This document shows positions 7,807 through 17,368 of a stretch of 64,000 bases of DNA, one piece after another; within the stretch, counting starts at the first letter, position 1; every line of letters begins with the position of its first letter. Source of the stretch: Actinomyces sp. oral taxon 414 (GTDB lineage: Bacteria > Actinomycetota > Actinomycetes > Actinomycetales > Actinomycetaceae); contig NZ_CP012590.1 of NCBI RefSeq assembly GCF_001278845.1, forward strand, positions 744,001 to 808,000, written 5' to 3'. The notes below the pieces were generated by a model. It saw only the letters and a list, made by a program, of their open reading frames with translations, did no database searches and was not told the DNA's origin. A program made the translations under genes and the position numbers.

Positions 7807-10800
7807 GCGGCCCTGCGCGCGAGTCGCCGGCGGGGGCGCCGGTTCGTGTCGCACCCGCGTGGTCTGATGGGCCCATGGACGACGACGGCGCCCTCCCCCC
7901 GGTGCGGCTCCTGCCCCCCGCTCCGCCCGAGCCCCTCCCGGACCCGGACGCCTCGGGGCAGGAGGTGCTCGGGCGGGCGGGGGCCGGGGCCGACCTCGTG
8001 GTCCTGGGGGCCCCGGGCACCGGCAAGACCTGCCTGGCGCTGCACCTGCTGCTCGACACCGCCCGGCGGGGCCGCGACGCCCTGCTCCTGGCGCCCACCC
8101 GGGCCCGCGCCAACGCCCTGCGCGCCCGCGCCGCCCGCCTGGCGCGGCCGGGCCCCGCCGACGGCGCCGTGAGGGTGCGCACCCCCGCCGGCTACGCCTT
8201 CACGGTCCTCACCGCCTTCCTCACCCGCCGCCCCGACCCGCTGCCCGCACCGGTCCTGCTGGCCGGCGCCGAGGAGGACGCCGCGCTGGCGGCCCTCATC
8301 CGCCCCGAGCAGTGGCCGGGGCTGCCGCCCGAGGCCGTGGCCTCCCGGGCCTTTCGCACCGAGCTGCGCAACCTCCTGGCCCGCGCCGGGGAGCTGGGCG
8401 TGGGGGCCGGGGCCCTGGCCGCCCTGGGCCGCGAGCTGGACGTGCCCCTGTGGGGCCCGGCCTCCGCCCTCCTGCGCACCTGGGACGCCCAGGGCAGACC
8501 CACCGCCGGGCGCCGCGGCGAGATCCGCCGGATGGACACCGCCCGCGTCCAGGACCGCGCCGTGGAGGCCCTGGAGGCGTGGGAGGCTCAGGGCGTGATC
8601 GGGGCCCGCCCCGTGCCCGACCTGGTCGTCGTCGACGACTACCAGGACTGCACCGCCGCCACGGCCCGCCTCCTGGCGGCCCTGGCCCGGCCCGACGCCG
8701 CCGGGCGGCGCGCCCAGGTCGTGGTGCTGGGGGACCCGGACCTCGCCGTCGAGACCTTCCGCGGGGGCAGCCCCAGCCTGCTGGTGGAGGCCGAGGACCG
8801 CTCGGGCCTGGCCGCCGAGCGTCTCATTCTGCGCACCGCCCACCGCGGCACCCCGGCCCTGCGGGCCGTGTGGCGCGACCAAGCCGGACGGATCCCGGTG
8901 ACCGGCACCGCCTCCCACCGCCTGGCTCCGGGCGCGCCGGCCGGCCCCGAGGGGGGCGCGGACCCGGGCGATGCCCGGCCGGGCGGCGTGGAGGTCCTCG
9001 TGGCCTCCGGCCCCGCCCAGGAGGTCGCGCACGTAGCCCGGGCGCTGCGCGGCGAGCACGTCCACCACGCCACCGCCTGGGACGCCATGGCCGTCATCGT
9101 GCGCTCGGCGGGGCGCGCCCGGGCCGTGGCCCGCGAGCTGCGCCGCCGCGGCGTGCCGCCGGCCACGACGACGCCGGCGGTGCTGCTGCGCGCCGAGAGC
9201 GCCGCCGGGGCCGTCCTGGCCGCGGCGCGCTCGGCCCTGGAGGGGCGCCTGGGGGAGGCGGGGGAGGCGCCCGAGCGCTCCAGCGCCCTGGACCTGCTCA
9301 CCGGCCCCCTGGTGGGTCTGAGCGCCCTGGACCTGCGCCGACTGCGCCGCCGACTGCGCCGGGACCGGCCCGCCGAGTCCGGCCCCGACGAGAACCTGCT
9401 GGCCGCCCTGGCCTCGCCCGAGGCGGCCGAGGCCCTGGCCGGGGAACTGGCGGATGAGCCCCTGGCCGGCCAGGCTGCGCGCTTGGTGGGCGCGGCCCGG
9501 ATCGTGGACGCGGCGCGCCGGGTGTGCCAGGGGCGGGCGGGCAGGGCCCCAGCGCGCGTGGACGCCGAGGCCCTGCTGTGGGCGGTGTGGGACGCCTCGG
9601 GCTGCGCCGGGAGGTGGCGCGCCGCGGCCCTGGGGGTCGGCGCGGACGCCGAGCCGCTCCTGGCCGAGGCCGCCGAACGGGACCTGGACGTGGTCACCGC
9701 CCTGTTCAAACGCGCCGAGGTGTGGGCCGAGCGCCACCCGGGGGCCGGGGCCGGGGCCTTCCTGGCCGAGCTCGACGCCGAGGCCCTGCCCTCGGACTCC
9801 GTGGCCCCCCACGGGTCGCGGCCCGGGGGGGTGGCCGTGCTGACCCCCGCCTCCGCCGTCGGCTCCCAGTGGGAGGTCGTGGCGGTCATGGGGGTGGAGC
9901 GCGACGCCTGGCCCGACCTGCGCCTGCGCGACACCATGACGCGCTCGGGCCTGCTGGTCGAGGCCGTCCTGGACCGCCTGGGCCTGGACGCCGCCGGGCG
10001 GCCGCGCCCCGGGGCCGATCCCGTCTCCGCGCGCGCCCAGGTCCGCGCCGACGAGCGCCGCATGCTCCTGGCGGCGCTGACCCGCGCCACCCGCCGCCTG
10101 CTGGTCACCGCCGTCGCCGACGAGGACACCGCCCCCTCCTCCTTCTTCATTCAGATCGCCCGCGCCGCCGGAGCTGACGTCGTCGACGCCGACGGGGCCC
10201 CCCTGGTGGCGCCCGACGTCGACGACCTGACCCTGCGGGGACTGGTCGGCCGGCTGCGCCGCGCCGCGATCGACGGCGACCTGCCGTCGGCCGGGCCCGT
10301 CGAGCGCGAGCGCGCCCGCCGGGCGGCCCGGCTCCTGGCGGTCCTGGCCGACGCCGGCGCGCCCGGGGCCGACCCCGCCGCCTGGGCGGGCTGGCAGGGG
10401 CCCACCTCGACCGCGCCCCTGGTGGCCGCAGGGCGGCGGGTGCGGGTGAGCCCCTCCGACGTCGAGGCCCTCGTGCTGTGCCCGCTGCGCTGGTTCCTCA
10501 CCCGCGTCGGCGGGGACGGGGCGGCGTCGGGCGCCCGGGTCCTGGGCGAGCTCGTCCACTCCCTGGCCCAGGAGGCGCAGCGGCGCGACCTGCGCGGGGC
10601 CGGGCTCATGGCCCGCTTCGAACAGCGCCTGCCCGAGCTGGCCTACCCGGACACGTGGCTGGGGTCGGTGCGCGCCGGGCGCGCCCGCGCCATGGTCGAG
10701 CGCCTGGACGCCTACCTGGGCCAGGCCCCGCCCGTCGCCCGGGTCGAGCTGCCCGTGCGCGCCGCACTGAACCTGCCCGACCCCGACGGGGCCGGGCGGG

Positions 10801-11294
10801 ACCTGCCCGTCCTGATCACCGGGCGCATCGACCGCCTCGAGCACCTCGACGCGCCCGACCCGGCCGGACCCGCCGAACCCGACGCCGATCCCGCCGGCCC
10901 CGACGTCGGGCCCGGGTCCGGGCGGGTGCGCCTGATCGACTTCAAGACCGGCCGGCGGACCCCCGACGACCCGGCCCACCACCCCCAGCTGGCCGTCTAC
11001 CGCCTGGCCCTCCAGGCCCTGGGCTACGAGGTCGACGGCGCCGCCCTGGTCCTGCTGGGCAGGGAACCGCCCAAGAAGAACCGGGGAGTCCCCGTCATGG
11101 CCCCGGCCGGGGCCGCCCTGGCCCCCAGCCCCGACCCGGACACCGGCCAGGACTGGGCCCGCGACCTGCTGCGCGAGGCGGCGCTGGCGGCCTCGGGCCC
11201 CGTGCTGACGGCCCGCGCCGGCGAGCAGTGCCGCACCTGCCCCGTCAAGGACTCCTGCCCCATCCGCCCCGAGGGCCGCAGGGTCGTCGCATGA
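7803..11294 (+). CDS. adnA: AdnA-type ATP-dependent helicase-nuclease subunit
   Basis: 1163 aa. It has an N-terminal UvrD-like motor with Walker A GAPGTGKT (about residue 70) and a Walker B that reads VVVDDYQDC instead of the usual DEFQD. The C-terminal PD-(D/E)XK nuclease has GRIDRL, IDFKTG (about 1044) and QLAVYRLAL. Cysteines at about 892 and CRTCPVKDSC (1142-1151) fit the Fe-S cluster of AddB/AdnA nucleases. With AdnB it should form the heterodimer that resects double-strand DNA ends in actinobacteria. GTG at 7803 overlaps the preceding stop (GTGA); ATG at 7875 is a possible alternative start. It overlaps adnB by 4 nt (ATGA). Confidence 0.9.
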   Translation: MSGPARESPAGAPVRVAPAWSDGPMDDDGALPPVRLLPPAPPEPLPDPDASGQEVLGRAGAGADLVVLGAPGTGKTCLALHLLLDTARRGRDALLLAPTRARANALRARAARLARPGPADGAVRVRTPAGYAFTVLTAFLTRRPDPLPAPVLLAGAEEDAALAALIRPEQWPGLPPEAVASRAFRTELRNLLARAGELGVGAGALAALGRELDVPLWGPASALLRTWDAQGRPTAGRRGEIRRMDTARVQDRAVEALEAWEAQGVIGARPVPDLVVVDDYQDCTAATARLLAALARPDAAGRRAQVVVLGDPDLAVETFRGGSPSLLVEAEDRSGLAAERLILRTAHRGTPALRAVWRDQAGRIPVTGTASHRLAPGAPAGPEGGADPGDARPGGVEVLVASGPAQEVAHVARALRGEHVHHATAWDAMAVIVRSAGRARAVARELRRRGVPPATTTPAVLLRAESAAGAVLAAARSALEGRLGEAGEAPERSSALDLLTGPLVGLSALDLRRLRRRLRRDRPAESGPDENLLAALASPEAAEALAGELADEPLAGQAARLVGAARIVDAARRVCQGRAGRAPARVDAEALLWAVWDASGCAGRWRAAALGVGADAEPLLAEAAERDLDVVTALFKRAEVWAERHPGAGAGAFLAELDAEALPSDSVAPHGSRPGGVAVLTPASAVGSQWEVVAVMGVERDAWPDLRLRDTMTRSGLLVEAVLDRLGLDAAGRPRPGADPVSARAQVRADERRMLLAALTRATRRLLVTAVADEDTAPSSFFIQIARAAGADVVDADGAPLVAPDVDDLTLRGLVGRLRRAAIDGDLPSAGPVERERARRAARLLAVLADAGAPGADPAAWAGWQGPTSTAPLVAAGRRVRVSPSDVEALVLCPLRWFLTRVGGDGAASGARVLGELVHSLAQEAQRRDLRGAGLMARFEQRLPELAYPDTWLGSVRAGRARAMVERLDAYLGQAPPVARVELPVRAALNLPDPDGAGRDLPVLITGRIDRLEHLDAPDPAGPAEPDADPAGPDVGPGSGRVRLIDFKTGRRTPDDPAHHPQLAVYRLALQALGYEVDGAALVLLGREPPKKNRGVPVMAPAGAALAPSPDPDTGQDWARDLLREAALAASGPVLTARAGEQCRTCPVKDSCPIRPEGRRVVA

Positions 11295-14200
11295 ACGCCG
11301 CCCCGCCCCCCGGCCCCCGGGCCCTGGCCAAGATCCTCGGCGCGCCGCCCCCCACGCCCGAGCAGGCGCGCATTATCGCCCACCCGCTGACCCCTCTGCT
11401 CGTCGTGGCCGGGGCCGGCAGCGGCAAGACCGCCACCATGAGCCAGCGCGTGGTCCACCTCGTCGTGCGCGGCGAGGTGCGCCCCGACCAGGTCCTGGGC
11501 CTGACCTTCACCCGCAGGGCCACCGCCGAGCTGGACCAGCGGGTGGCGGCGCGCCTGGCCCGCCTGGCCGGCTCCGGCCTGGTCCGCCTCGACGAGGAGG
11601 CCGGGGCCACCATCGCCACCTACAACGCCTTCGCCGGCTCGCTGGTGCGCGAGCACGGCCTGCGCATAGGCGTCGACCCGGACTCCACCCTCATCACCGG
11701 GGCCCGCGCCTGGCAGATCGCCATGCGCCTGATCGAGGAGCGCACCGCGCCCCTGCCGGTGGACCGCCCCGGCGCCGCCGCCTCGATCCTGCTGGCACTG
11801 GAGGGGGCCCTGAGCGAGAACCTGCTGACCGTGGACGAGGCCGCCGGGCGAATCGACGAGCTCGTCGCCCTCATGGAGGACATCGGGTCCGTGCGCGGCT
11901 GCAAGACTCTGGTGCGCGGCGCGCCCGAGGCGCTCACCGCCCGCCTGGGCATGTTGGAGGCGGTGGCCGCCTACCGGGATTACAAGCGGCGTCACGCCCT
12001 GCTCGACTTCGGCGACCAGATCGCCCTGGGCTGCCGGATCGCCGAGGAGGCGCCCGAGGTCGCCCGGCAGCTGCGCGAGCGCCACCGGGCCGTCCTCCTC
12101 GACGAGTTCCAGGACACCTCCGTGGCCCAGATCCGCCTCCTGTCCGCGCTCTTCGCCGGGAGCGGGGTCACCGCCGTCGGCGACCCCAACCAGGCGATCT
12201 ACGGCTGGCGGGGGGCCAGCGCGGGCGCCCTGGACGCCTTCCACGAGCGCTTCAACCCCGACGGCGCCGCCGGGTCCCCGGTCCTGCCGCTGTCCGTGGC
12301 CTGGCGCAACGACCGGGCGATCCTGCGGGCCGCCAATGTCACCTCCTGGCCGCTGCGCCACCGCGACGCCCGGCCCGCCGACTCCGGGGCGGCCCACATC
12401 CCCGTCGAGGAGCTGCGCCCCCGCCCCGGGGCCGACGGTGCGCGAGAGGGGCGTGTCGTCGGCGCCTTCGTGCAGGACCCGCTCCAGGAGGCGCGCACCA
12501 TCGCCGCCTTCATGGAGGAGCGGTGGGGCCCGGACGCCGAGATGGCGGTCCTGTGCCGCACCCGCGCCCAGATCGCCCCCATCGCCGAGGCCCTGGAGGA
12601 GCGCGGTGTGCCCTACGAGGTCATTGGGCTGGGCGGCATGCTCGACGTGCCGGAGGTCGCCGACGTCCGCGCCGCCCTGACGGTGGCGGCCGACCCCGAG
12701 CGCGGCGATCGGCTCATGCGTCTGCTCACCGGCCAGGGCCTGGGCGCCGCCGACCTCGCCGCCCTGGCGGCCCTGGCCCGCGACCAGGTCCGCGCCCAGC
12801 GCCGCCGGGACGCCGACGCCGCCGACGCCGCCGGGGCTGCCGGGGACGCTGACACCGCCGGGGCCGACGCCGCCGGGGCCGACGGGGACGCCGAGCGGGA
12901 GACACCGCTGCTGTCGGAGGCCATTGAGGCCCTGGCGCGCCAGGGGGACTCCGGCGGCCGGGTGCCCGGCGCCCCGGGGCTCAGCGGCGCCGGCGCCCGC
13001 GCCGCCGTCCGCCTGGCCCGCGCCCTGCGCCGGGTGCGCGCCGGCCTGGCCCTGCCCCTGCCCGACCTGGTGGTCCTGACCGAACAGGCCCTGGGCCTGG
13101 ACATTGAGGTCGCCGCCCGGGTCGGCAACCCCCTGGGGCGCCGGGCCCTGGACCGCTTCCGGCAGGTCGCCGAGCAGTTCGCCGCGCAGGTCGACCGCCC
13201 CGACCCGGCCGGATTCCTGGCGTGGCTCGACGCCGCCGAGGAGCGGGAGAACGGCATGGAGGCCCCCCGCGTCGAACCCGAACCGGGGGCGGTCCAGCTG
13301 CTGACCATCCACGCCGCCAAGGGTCTGGAATGGGACGCGGTCGCCGTCGCCGGCCTGGTCGAGCAGGTCTTCCCCTCCTACCGCGCCCGGGCGCGCGAGG
13401 ACCTCGCCGTGGCGGACCGGGGGTGGATGACCGACGCGCAGGAACTGCCCCACCCCCTGCGGGCCGACGCCCGGATCCTGCCGCCCTTCGCCCCGCTCGC
13501 GCGGGCCGCGGCCGGACTCGAGGCCGCGGCCATTAAGGACGCCTGGGAAGACTACACCCTGGCGCTGGGCCGCTTCGCGCTCGCCGAAGAGCGCAGACTG
13601 GCCTACGTCGCCCTCACCCGCGCCCGCCACGACCTGCTCCTGACCGGCTCCCACCTGGCCGGGCGGGCGACCTCCCCGCGCCCCATGTCCCGCTTCCTGG
13701 CCGAACTCGTGCGCCGGGACCTGGTGGACCCCTACGGGCCGGGCTGGCAGGACTACGACGAGGACCGGCCCAACTCCCTGGCCGCCTCCGGCGCGACCGG
13801 GGTCTGGCCGCCGCCCGAGCCCGACGGCGTGCGGGGGGTCCGCGCCCGGGCGCGCCGCCGGGCCGCCGCCCGGGTCGCGGCGGCCCGGGCCGCCGGGGCC
13901 GGGCTCGGCGGCGGCCTCGCGGGCGCGGACCCGATCGCCGACCAGTGGGAGGCCGACGCGCGGCTGCTGCTGGCCGAGCGCTCGCGCCGGCGCGAACAGG
14001 CGCCCTCGGTGCGCCTGCCCGACCACCTGCCCGCCACCAGGGTTGACGACCTGCGCGCCGACCGCGGGGCCTTCGCCCTCGACCTGCGCCGCCCCCTGCC
14101 GCCCGAGCCCAGCCCCGCCGGGCGCCTGGGCACCGTCTTCCACGACGCCGTCGCCCTGCGCCTGGCGGCCCGCGGCCAGCTGCTGACCCTGGCCGAGGCG

Positions 14201-14608
14201 GGCGTGCCCGACACCCTCGACCCCGCCGGACGCCGCACCCTCGAACGCTGGCTGAAAACGGCCTGCGAGCTGCCCCTGCTTCAGGATTACGTCCTGGAGG
14301 ACACCGAGACCGAGCTCGAGCTGGCCCTGGGGGCCACGACCCTGCGCTGCCGCCTGGACGCGGTGTTCCGGGGACCGGACGGCACCTGGCTCGTCGTGGA
14401 CTGGAAGACCGGGTGGCAGCGGGCGCCCGTGGACCAGCTGAGCGTCTACGTCCACGCCCTGGCCGCCCACCGGGGCGTGGGGGCCGAGTCGGTGCGGGCC
14501 GCCTACGTCTACGTCAACCGCCCCGGCGGGCTCGTCGACGAGCTCGGGGCCGCGGACCTGCTGCCCCTGGACGAGATCGAGGCGTCCCTGCGGGTGGAGG
14601 GGGATTGA
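11291..14608 (+). CDS. adnB: AdnB-type ATP-dependent helicase-nuclease subunit
   Basis: 1105 aa. It has a canonical UvrD/PcrA motor: VVAGAGSGKT (about residues 38-47), LTFTRRAT, LLDEFQDTS (about 270), GDPNQAIYGWRGA, QLLTIHAAKGLEWD and YVALTRARHDLL. The C-terminal nuclease has GTVFHDA, CRLDAVF, VVDWKTG (about 1035) and QLSVYVHAL. In the mycobacterial complex the AdnB motor is the more important for translocation, which fits its intact motifs here. A low-complexity Ala/Asp/Gly linker lies near residues 515-540. ATG 11291 overlaps the adnA stop, implying coupled translation. Confidence 0.93.
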   Translation: MNAAPPPGPRALAKILGAPPPTPEQARIIAHPLTPLLVVAGAGSGKTATMSQRVVHLVVRGEVRPDQVLGLTFTRRATAELDQRVAARLARLAGSGLVRLDEEAGATIATYNAFAGSLVREHGLRIGVDPDSTLITGARAWQIAMRLIEERTAPLPVDRPGAAASILLALEGALSENLLTVDEAAGRIDELVALMEDIGSVRGCKTLVRGAPEALTARLGMLEAVAAYRDYKRRHALLDFGDQIALGCRIAEEAPEVARQLRERHRAVLLDEFQDTSVAQIRLLSALFAGSGVTAVGDPNQAIYGWRGASAGALDAFHERFNPDGAAGSPVLPLSVAWRNDRAILRAANVTSWPLRHRDARPADSGAAHIPVEELRPRPGADGAREGRVVGAFVQDPLQEARTIAAFMEERWGPDAEMAVLCRTRAQIAPIAEALEERGVPYEVIGLGGMLDVPEVADVRAALTVAADPERGDRLMRLLTGQGLGAADLAALAALARDQVRAQRRRDADAADAAGAAGDADTAGADAAGADGDAERETPLLSEAIEALARQGDSGGRVPGAPGLSGAGARAAVRLARALRRVRAGLALPLPDLVVLTEQALGLDIEVAARVGNPLGRRALDRFRQVAEQFAAQVDRPDPAGFLAWLDAAEERENGMEAPRVEPEPGAVQLLTIHAAKGLEWDAVAVAGLVEQVFPSYRARAREDLAVADRGWMTDAQELPHPLRADARILPPFAPLARAAAGLEAAAIKDAWEDYTLALGRFALAEERRLAYVALTRARHDLLLTGSHLAGRATSPRPMSRFLAELVRRDLVDPYGPGWQDYDEDRPNSLAASGATGVWPPPEPDGVRGVRARARRRAAARVAAARAAGAGLGGGLAGADPIADQWEADARLLLAERSRRREQAPSVRLPDHLPATRVDDLRADRGAFALDLRRPLPPEPSPAGRLGTVFHDAVALRLAARGQLLTLAEAGVPDTLDPAGRRTLERWLKTACELPLLQDYVLEDTETELELALGATTLRCRLDAVFRGPDGTWLVVDWKTGWQRAPVDQLSVYVHALAAHRGVGAESVRAAYVYVNRPGGLVDELGAADLLPLDEIEASLRVEGD

Positions 14609-14632
14609 CCCGCAGGCGCCCGCGCGCGGCCC

Positions 14633-15850
14633 TCAGGCCCCGTCGGGCGAGTCGGCCGGACGCGGCGCCAGGCGCAGCGGGAAGGGGAAGGGCGGGGGGA
14701 CCGGGAAGGGCTCCTCGTCCTCCACCGGCATCATGTCCACCTCCCGGGTCACGGCGCGCGGCCCGCTGCGCCTGCGCTCGCCGGGCACCGGCGCCAGGCG
14801 CGGGGAGTGCGGCGCGACCAGGGGCTCCCGGCCCACCTGCTCGGCCAGGTCGGCCAGCATGGACACGGCGTCGTCGATGACCTCCTGGCGGCCGGAGTCG
14901 ATGCCGTGGAGGAGCCAGCGGGCCAGGCTCATCTCGCTGACCAGCTCGGCCCGGTCCCGCAGGTGCTTGTCGACCCCCTCGGAGCGGGCCATGTCGTAGG
15001 CGGACTCAATGGACTCCAGGCAGTCCACCGGGGCGGTGGAGTAGATCCAGGCCATGTCCTCGGCCGGATCGCCCACATGCGCCTGATTCAGCCCGCGCAC
15101 GGCCACCACGGCGCCGCCGGCCGTCAGAATGTTCTCCTCGGCCAGGTCGCCGTGGACGACGGTGGGCTTGAAACGCCACAGCGCGGTGTCCTCCAGGGCC
15201 TGCTCCCAGCGCGAGAGCAGGGCGGAGGGCACCTTGCCGGTGGCGGCGGCGTCGTCGAGCACCGCCAGCCAGCGGTCGCGCACGTCGTCGGCGTCGTAGA
15301 CCGGCATCCCGGCCTCGGAGATGACCGAGGTGCTCAGCTCGTGGAGCTCGCCCAGGGCGCGCCCCAGCCCCGCCGACAGCCCCGGGCCCGGGTGCAGGGC
15401 GGCGGCGTCCACGGGCCTGCCCTCCACGTGGGAGCGGACCTGGATGCGCACCCCGTCCTGGTGCAGCGACCCCGCCGGGCGCGCCACGTCGAAGGAGGCG
15501 CGCCCGTCGTCCACGGCCCGGCCGATGCGCCGCAGGACCTGCGCCTCCGACTCCAGCAGGTCCCACTCCTCGTCGGTGCGGGCCTGAAGCACCTCCCAGT
15601 GGCGGCCCTGGGTGTCAATGACGCCGACGACGCGCAGGGCGGGCGACTCCTCCTGGGGCAGGGTCAGGCGGACCGGGTCCAGGCCGGGCACGGCCACGGC
15701 GGCCAGGGCGGCCAGGGCCAGCGGGGAGGGGTCGCGGCGCAGCTCGTGCACGGCGGCCGTCCGCTTCCGCCCCGCCCCGGTATCCTCGCCGCCGGAGGGC
15801 GCGGCGGACTCGTCGGCGGTCTGGTTCGGATCGGACGGGGAACTCGGCAT
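14633..15850 (-). CDS. Phosphotransferase-fold (APH-like) protein, possibly a pseudokinase
   Basis: 405 aa. It has an aminoglycoside/macrolide phosphotransferase fold with Brenner motif VVHGDLAEENIL and a later HVGDPAEDMAW. The Asp that normally binds metal in the xIDW motif 5-6 residues before VGDP is replaced (VAVRGLNQAHVGDP), so Mg-dependent phosphotransfer is doubtful. The substrate is unknown; there is no basis to call it a resistance gene. The gene is convergent with adnB (24-nt gap), a position I recall for this family in other actinobacteria. The C-terminus is Pro-rich. The start is leaderless type: TACGGT, then 6 nt, then ATG. Confidence 0.8.
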   Translation of the reverse strand: MPSSPSDPNQTADESAAPSGGEDTGAGRKRTAAVHELRRDPSPLALAALAAVAVPGLDPVRLTLPQEESPALRVVGVIDTQGRHWEVLQARTDEEWDLLESEAQVLRRIGRAVDDGRASFDVARPAGSLHQDGVRIQVRSHVEGRPVDAAALHPGPGLSAGLGRALGELHELSTSVISEAGMPVYDADDVRDRWLAVLDDAAATGKVPSALLSRWEQALEDTALWRFKPTVVHGDLAEENILTAGGAVVAVRGLNQAHVGDPAEDMAWIYSTAPVDCLESIESAYDMARSEGVDKHLRDRAELVSEMSLARWLLHGIDSGRQEVIDDAVSMLADLAEQVGREPLVAPHSPRLAPVPGERRRSGPRAVTREVDMMPVEDEEPFPVPPPFPFPLRLAPRPADSPDGA

Positions 15851-15856
15851 GGCCCA

Positions 15857-15862
15857 ACCGTA
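15857..15862 (-). promoter_or_regulatory. -10 hexamer, leaderless type
   Basis: On the minus strand TACGGT-TGGGCC-ATG, a 6-nt gap to the start codon at 15850. The same arrangement is seen before the genes at 4444 and 50222. Confidence 0.45.
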
Positions 15863-15940
15863 GGCGACCGCGGGCGCAAGAGAACACTTTTCCGCTCCAT
15901 ACGGTGCGTCGGGGCCCGCCGCGGGGCCCGCGGCCCCGAG

Positions 15941-15949
15941 TTATCCACA
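15941..15949 (+). promoter_or_regulatory. Perfect DnaA-box match upstream of the tad operon
   Basis: TTATCCACA is identical to the strong DnaA box consensus. It is a single copy in the 246-nt gap between two divergent genes, flanked by a GC-rich stretch on its left. A single box may be a regulatory site for DnaA or chance; it is not an origin. Confidence 0.4.
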
Positions 15950-16096
15950 GGATCGGCCGAACCCCTGGTCCGGGGCGGCGCCGTGACCTAGGGTAGAGGC
16001 GCGCCCGCGCACCGCTGCGCGAGCGCCCGTCCCCCACGGCGCCCAGGCGCCGAGCCCCGGGTCCGCGGACCCCCTCCTCCCACGAGGTTTTCGCCC

Positions 16097-17368
16097 ATGG
16101 ATGCTGCGACGCTGCTCCACACGGAGATACGCGAACTCGTGCGCCGGCGCGGCCTCGACCCCCTCACCCAGACCGAGGCCCTGGAGAACCTCGCCGCCCA
16201 GGCCGGGGCCGACTACGTGCGCCGGGCCGACGCCGGACTCGTCCCGCCCCTGCCCGACCCGGCCGGCGCCCAGGCCGCCGCCGTCGACGCCCTGGCCGGC
16301 ATGGGTCCCCTCCAGCCCTATCTCGACGACGAGTCCATCGAGGAGATCTGGGTCAACTCCCCGGGCCGCGTCTTCGTGGCCCGCTCCGGCCGGCCCGAAC
16401 TGACCACGACGATCCTGGAGGACGAGCACCTGAGGATCCTCATCGAGCGGATGCTGCGCGTCTCGGGCCGGCGCCTGGACCTGTCCAGCCCCTTCGTCGA
16501 TGCCCGCCTCCCCGGCGGGGAGAGACTCCACGTGGTCATCCCGCCCATCACCTCCGAGCACTGGGCCGTCAATATCCGCAAACACGCCTCCCGCGCGGCG
16601 CGCACCGCCGACCTGGTCCGCATGGGCTCGCTGACCCCCGCCGCCGCGGCCTTCCTCGACGCCTCCGTCCAGGCCGGGCTCAATATCCTCGTGTCGGGCG
16701 CCACCCAGTCCGGCAAGACCACCATGCTGCGGGCCCTGTGCGGCGCCATCCCCGCGGGCCAGCGGATCATCACCTGCGAGGAGGTCTTCGAACTGGCCCT
16801 GCGCAACCGCGACTGCGTGGCCATGCAGACGCGCCCGGCCAGCATTGAGGGCGTCGGGGAGGTCACGCTGCGGCGACTGGTCAAGGAATCGCTGCGCATG
16901 CGCCCGGACCGCCTGCTCATCGGCGAGGTCCGGGAGGCCGAGGCCCTCGACCTGCTCATCGCCATGAACTCGGGACTGCCCTCCATGTCCACCATCCACG
17001 CCAACTCCGCCCGGGAGGCCGTCATCAAGGCCTGCACCCTGCCGCTCCTGGCCGGGCAGAACGTCTCGGCGGACTTCGTGGTGCCCACCGTGGCCGGCGT
17101 CCTCGACCTGATCGTCCACCTCGACCTCGACGCCGAGGGCCGCCGCCAGGTGCGCGAGATCGCCGCCCTGTCCGGCCGGGTCGAGGGCGGCGTCGTCGAA
17201 CTCGCCCGGGTCTTCGACCGCGACCGGCGCGGACGCCTCGTGCGCGGCCCCGGGGCGCCCGGCTGCCCCGAGCGCTACGCCCGCGCCGGCCACGACCTGG
17301 CCGCGCTGCTGACCGGGGCCGGCGGTGCGCCCGGCCCCCGCCCGGTCGCCGGTGGGAGGCGGTCCTAA
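16097..17368 (+). CDS. tadA: TadA/CpaF-family pilus assembly ATPase
   Basis: 423 aa. It is a type II/IV secretion ATPase with Walker A SGATQSGKTTM (about residue 201), an Asp box/Walker B region (TCEEVFELAL), a His-containing STIHANSAREA and the Arg-rich RPDRLLIGEVR. It powers assembly of Flp/Tad pili at the cytoplasmic face of the membrane. The next genes are tadB, tadC and pilins, each overlapping or closely spaced. No ssd/tadZ gene lies directly upstream, where actinobacteria usually carry it. Confidence 0.92.
   Translation: MDAATLLHTEIRELVRRRGLDPLTQTEALENLAAQAGADYVRRADAGLVPPLPDPAGAQAAAVDALAGMGPLQPYLDDESIEEIWVNSPGRVFVARSGRPELTTTILEDEHLRILIERMLRVSGRRLDLSSPFVDARLPGGERLHVVIPPITSEHWAVNIRKHASRAARTADLVRMGSLTPAAAAFLDASVQAGLNILVSGATQSGKTTMLRALCGAIPAGQRIITCEEVFELALRNRDCVAMQTRPASIEGVGEVTLRRLVKESLRMRPDRLLIGEVREAEALDLLIAMNSGLPSMSTIHANSAREAVIKACTLPLLAGQNVSADFVVPTVAGVLDLIVHLDLDAEGRRQVREIAALSGRVEGGVVELARVFDRDRRGRLVRGPGAPGCPERYARAGHDLAALLTGAGGAPGPRPVAGGRRS

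Noticed and set aside
10478..11290. Upstream extension of adnB
   Set aside because: It lies inside adnA in another frame and shows Arg/Pro/Gly-rich shadow composition; ATG 11291 fits the motor domain start.
14633..15850. Antibiotic resistance phosphotransferase
   Set aside because: It has the fold only; an essential metal-binding Asp is missing and it sits at a housekeeping locus.
15941..15949. Replication origin
   Set aside because: Only one DnaA box, no AT-rich unwinding region and no dnaA/dnaN nearby.
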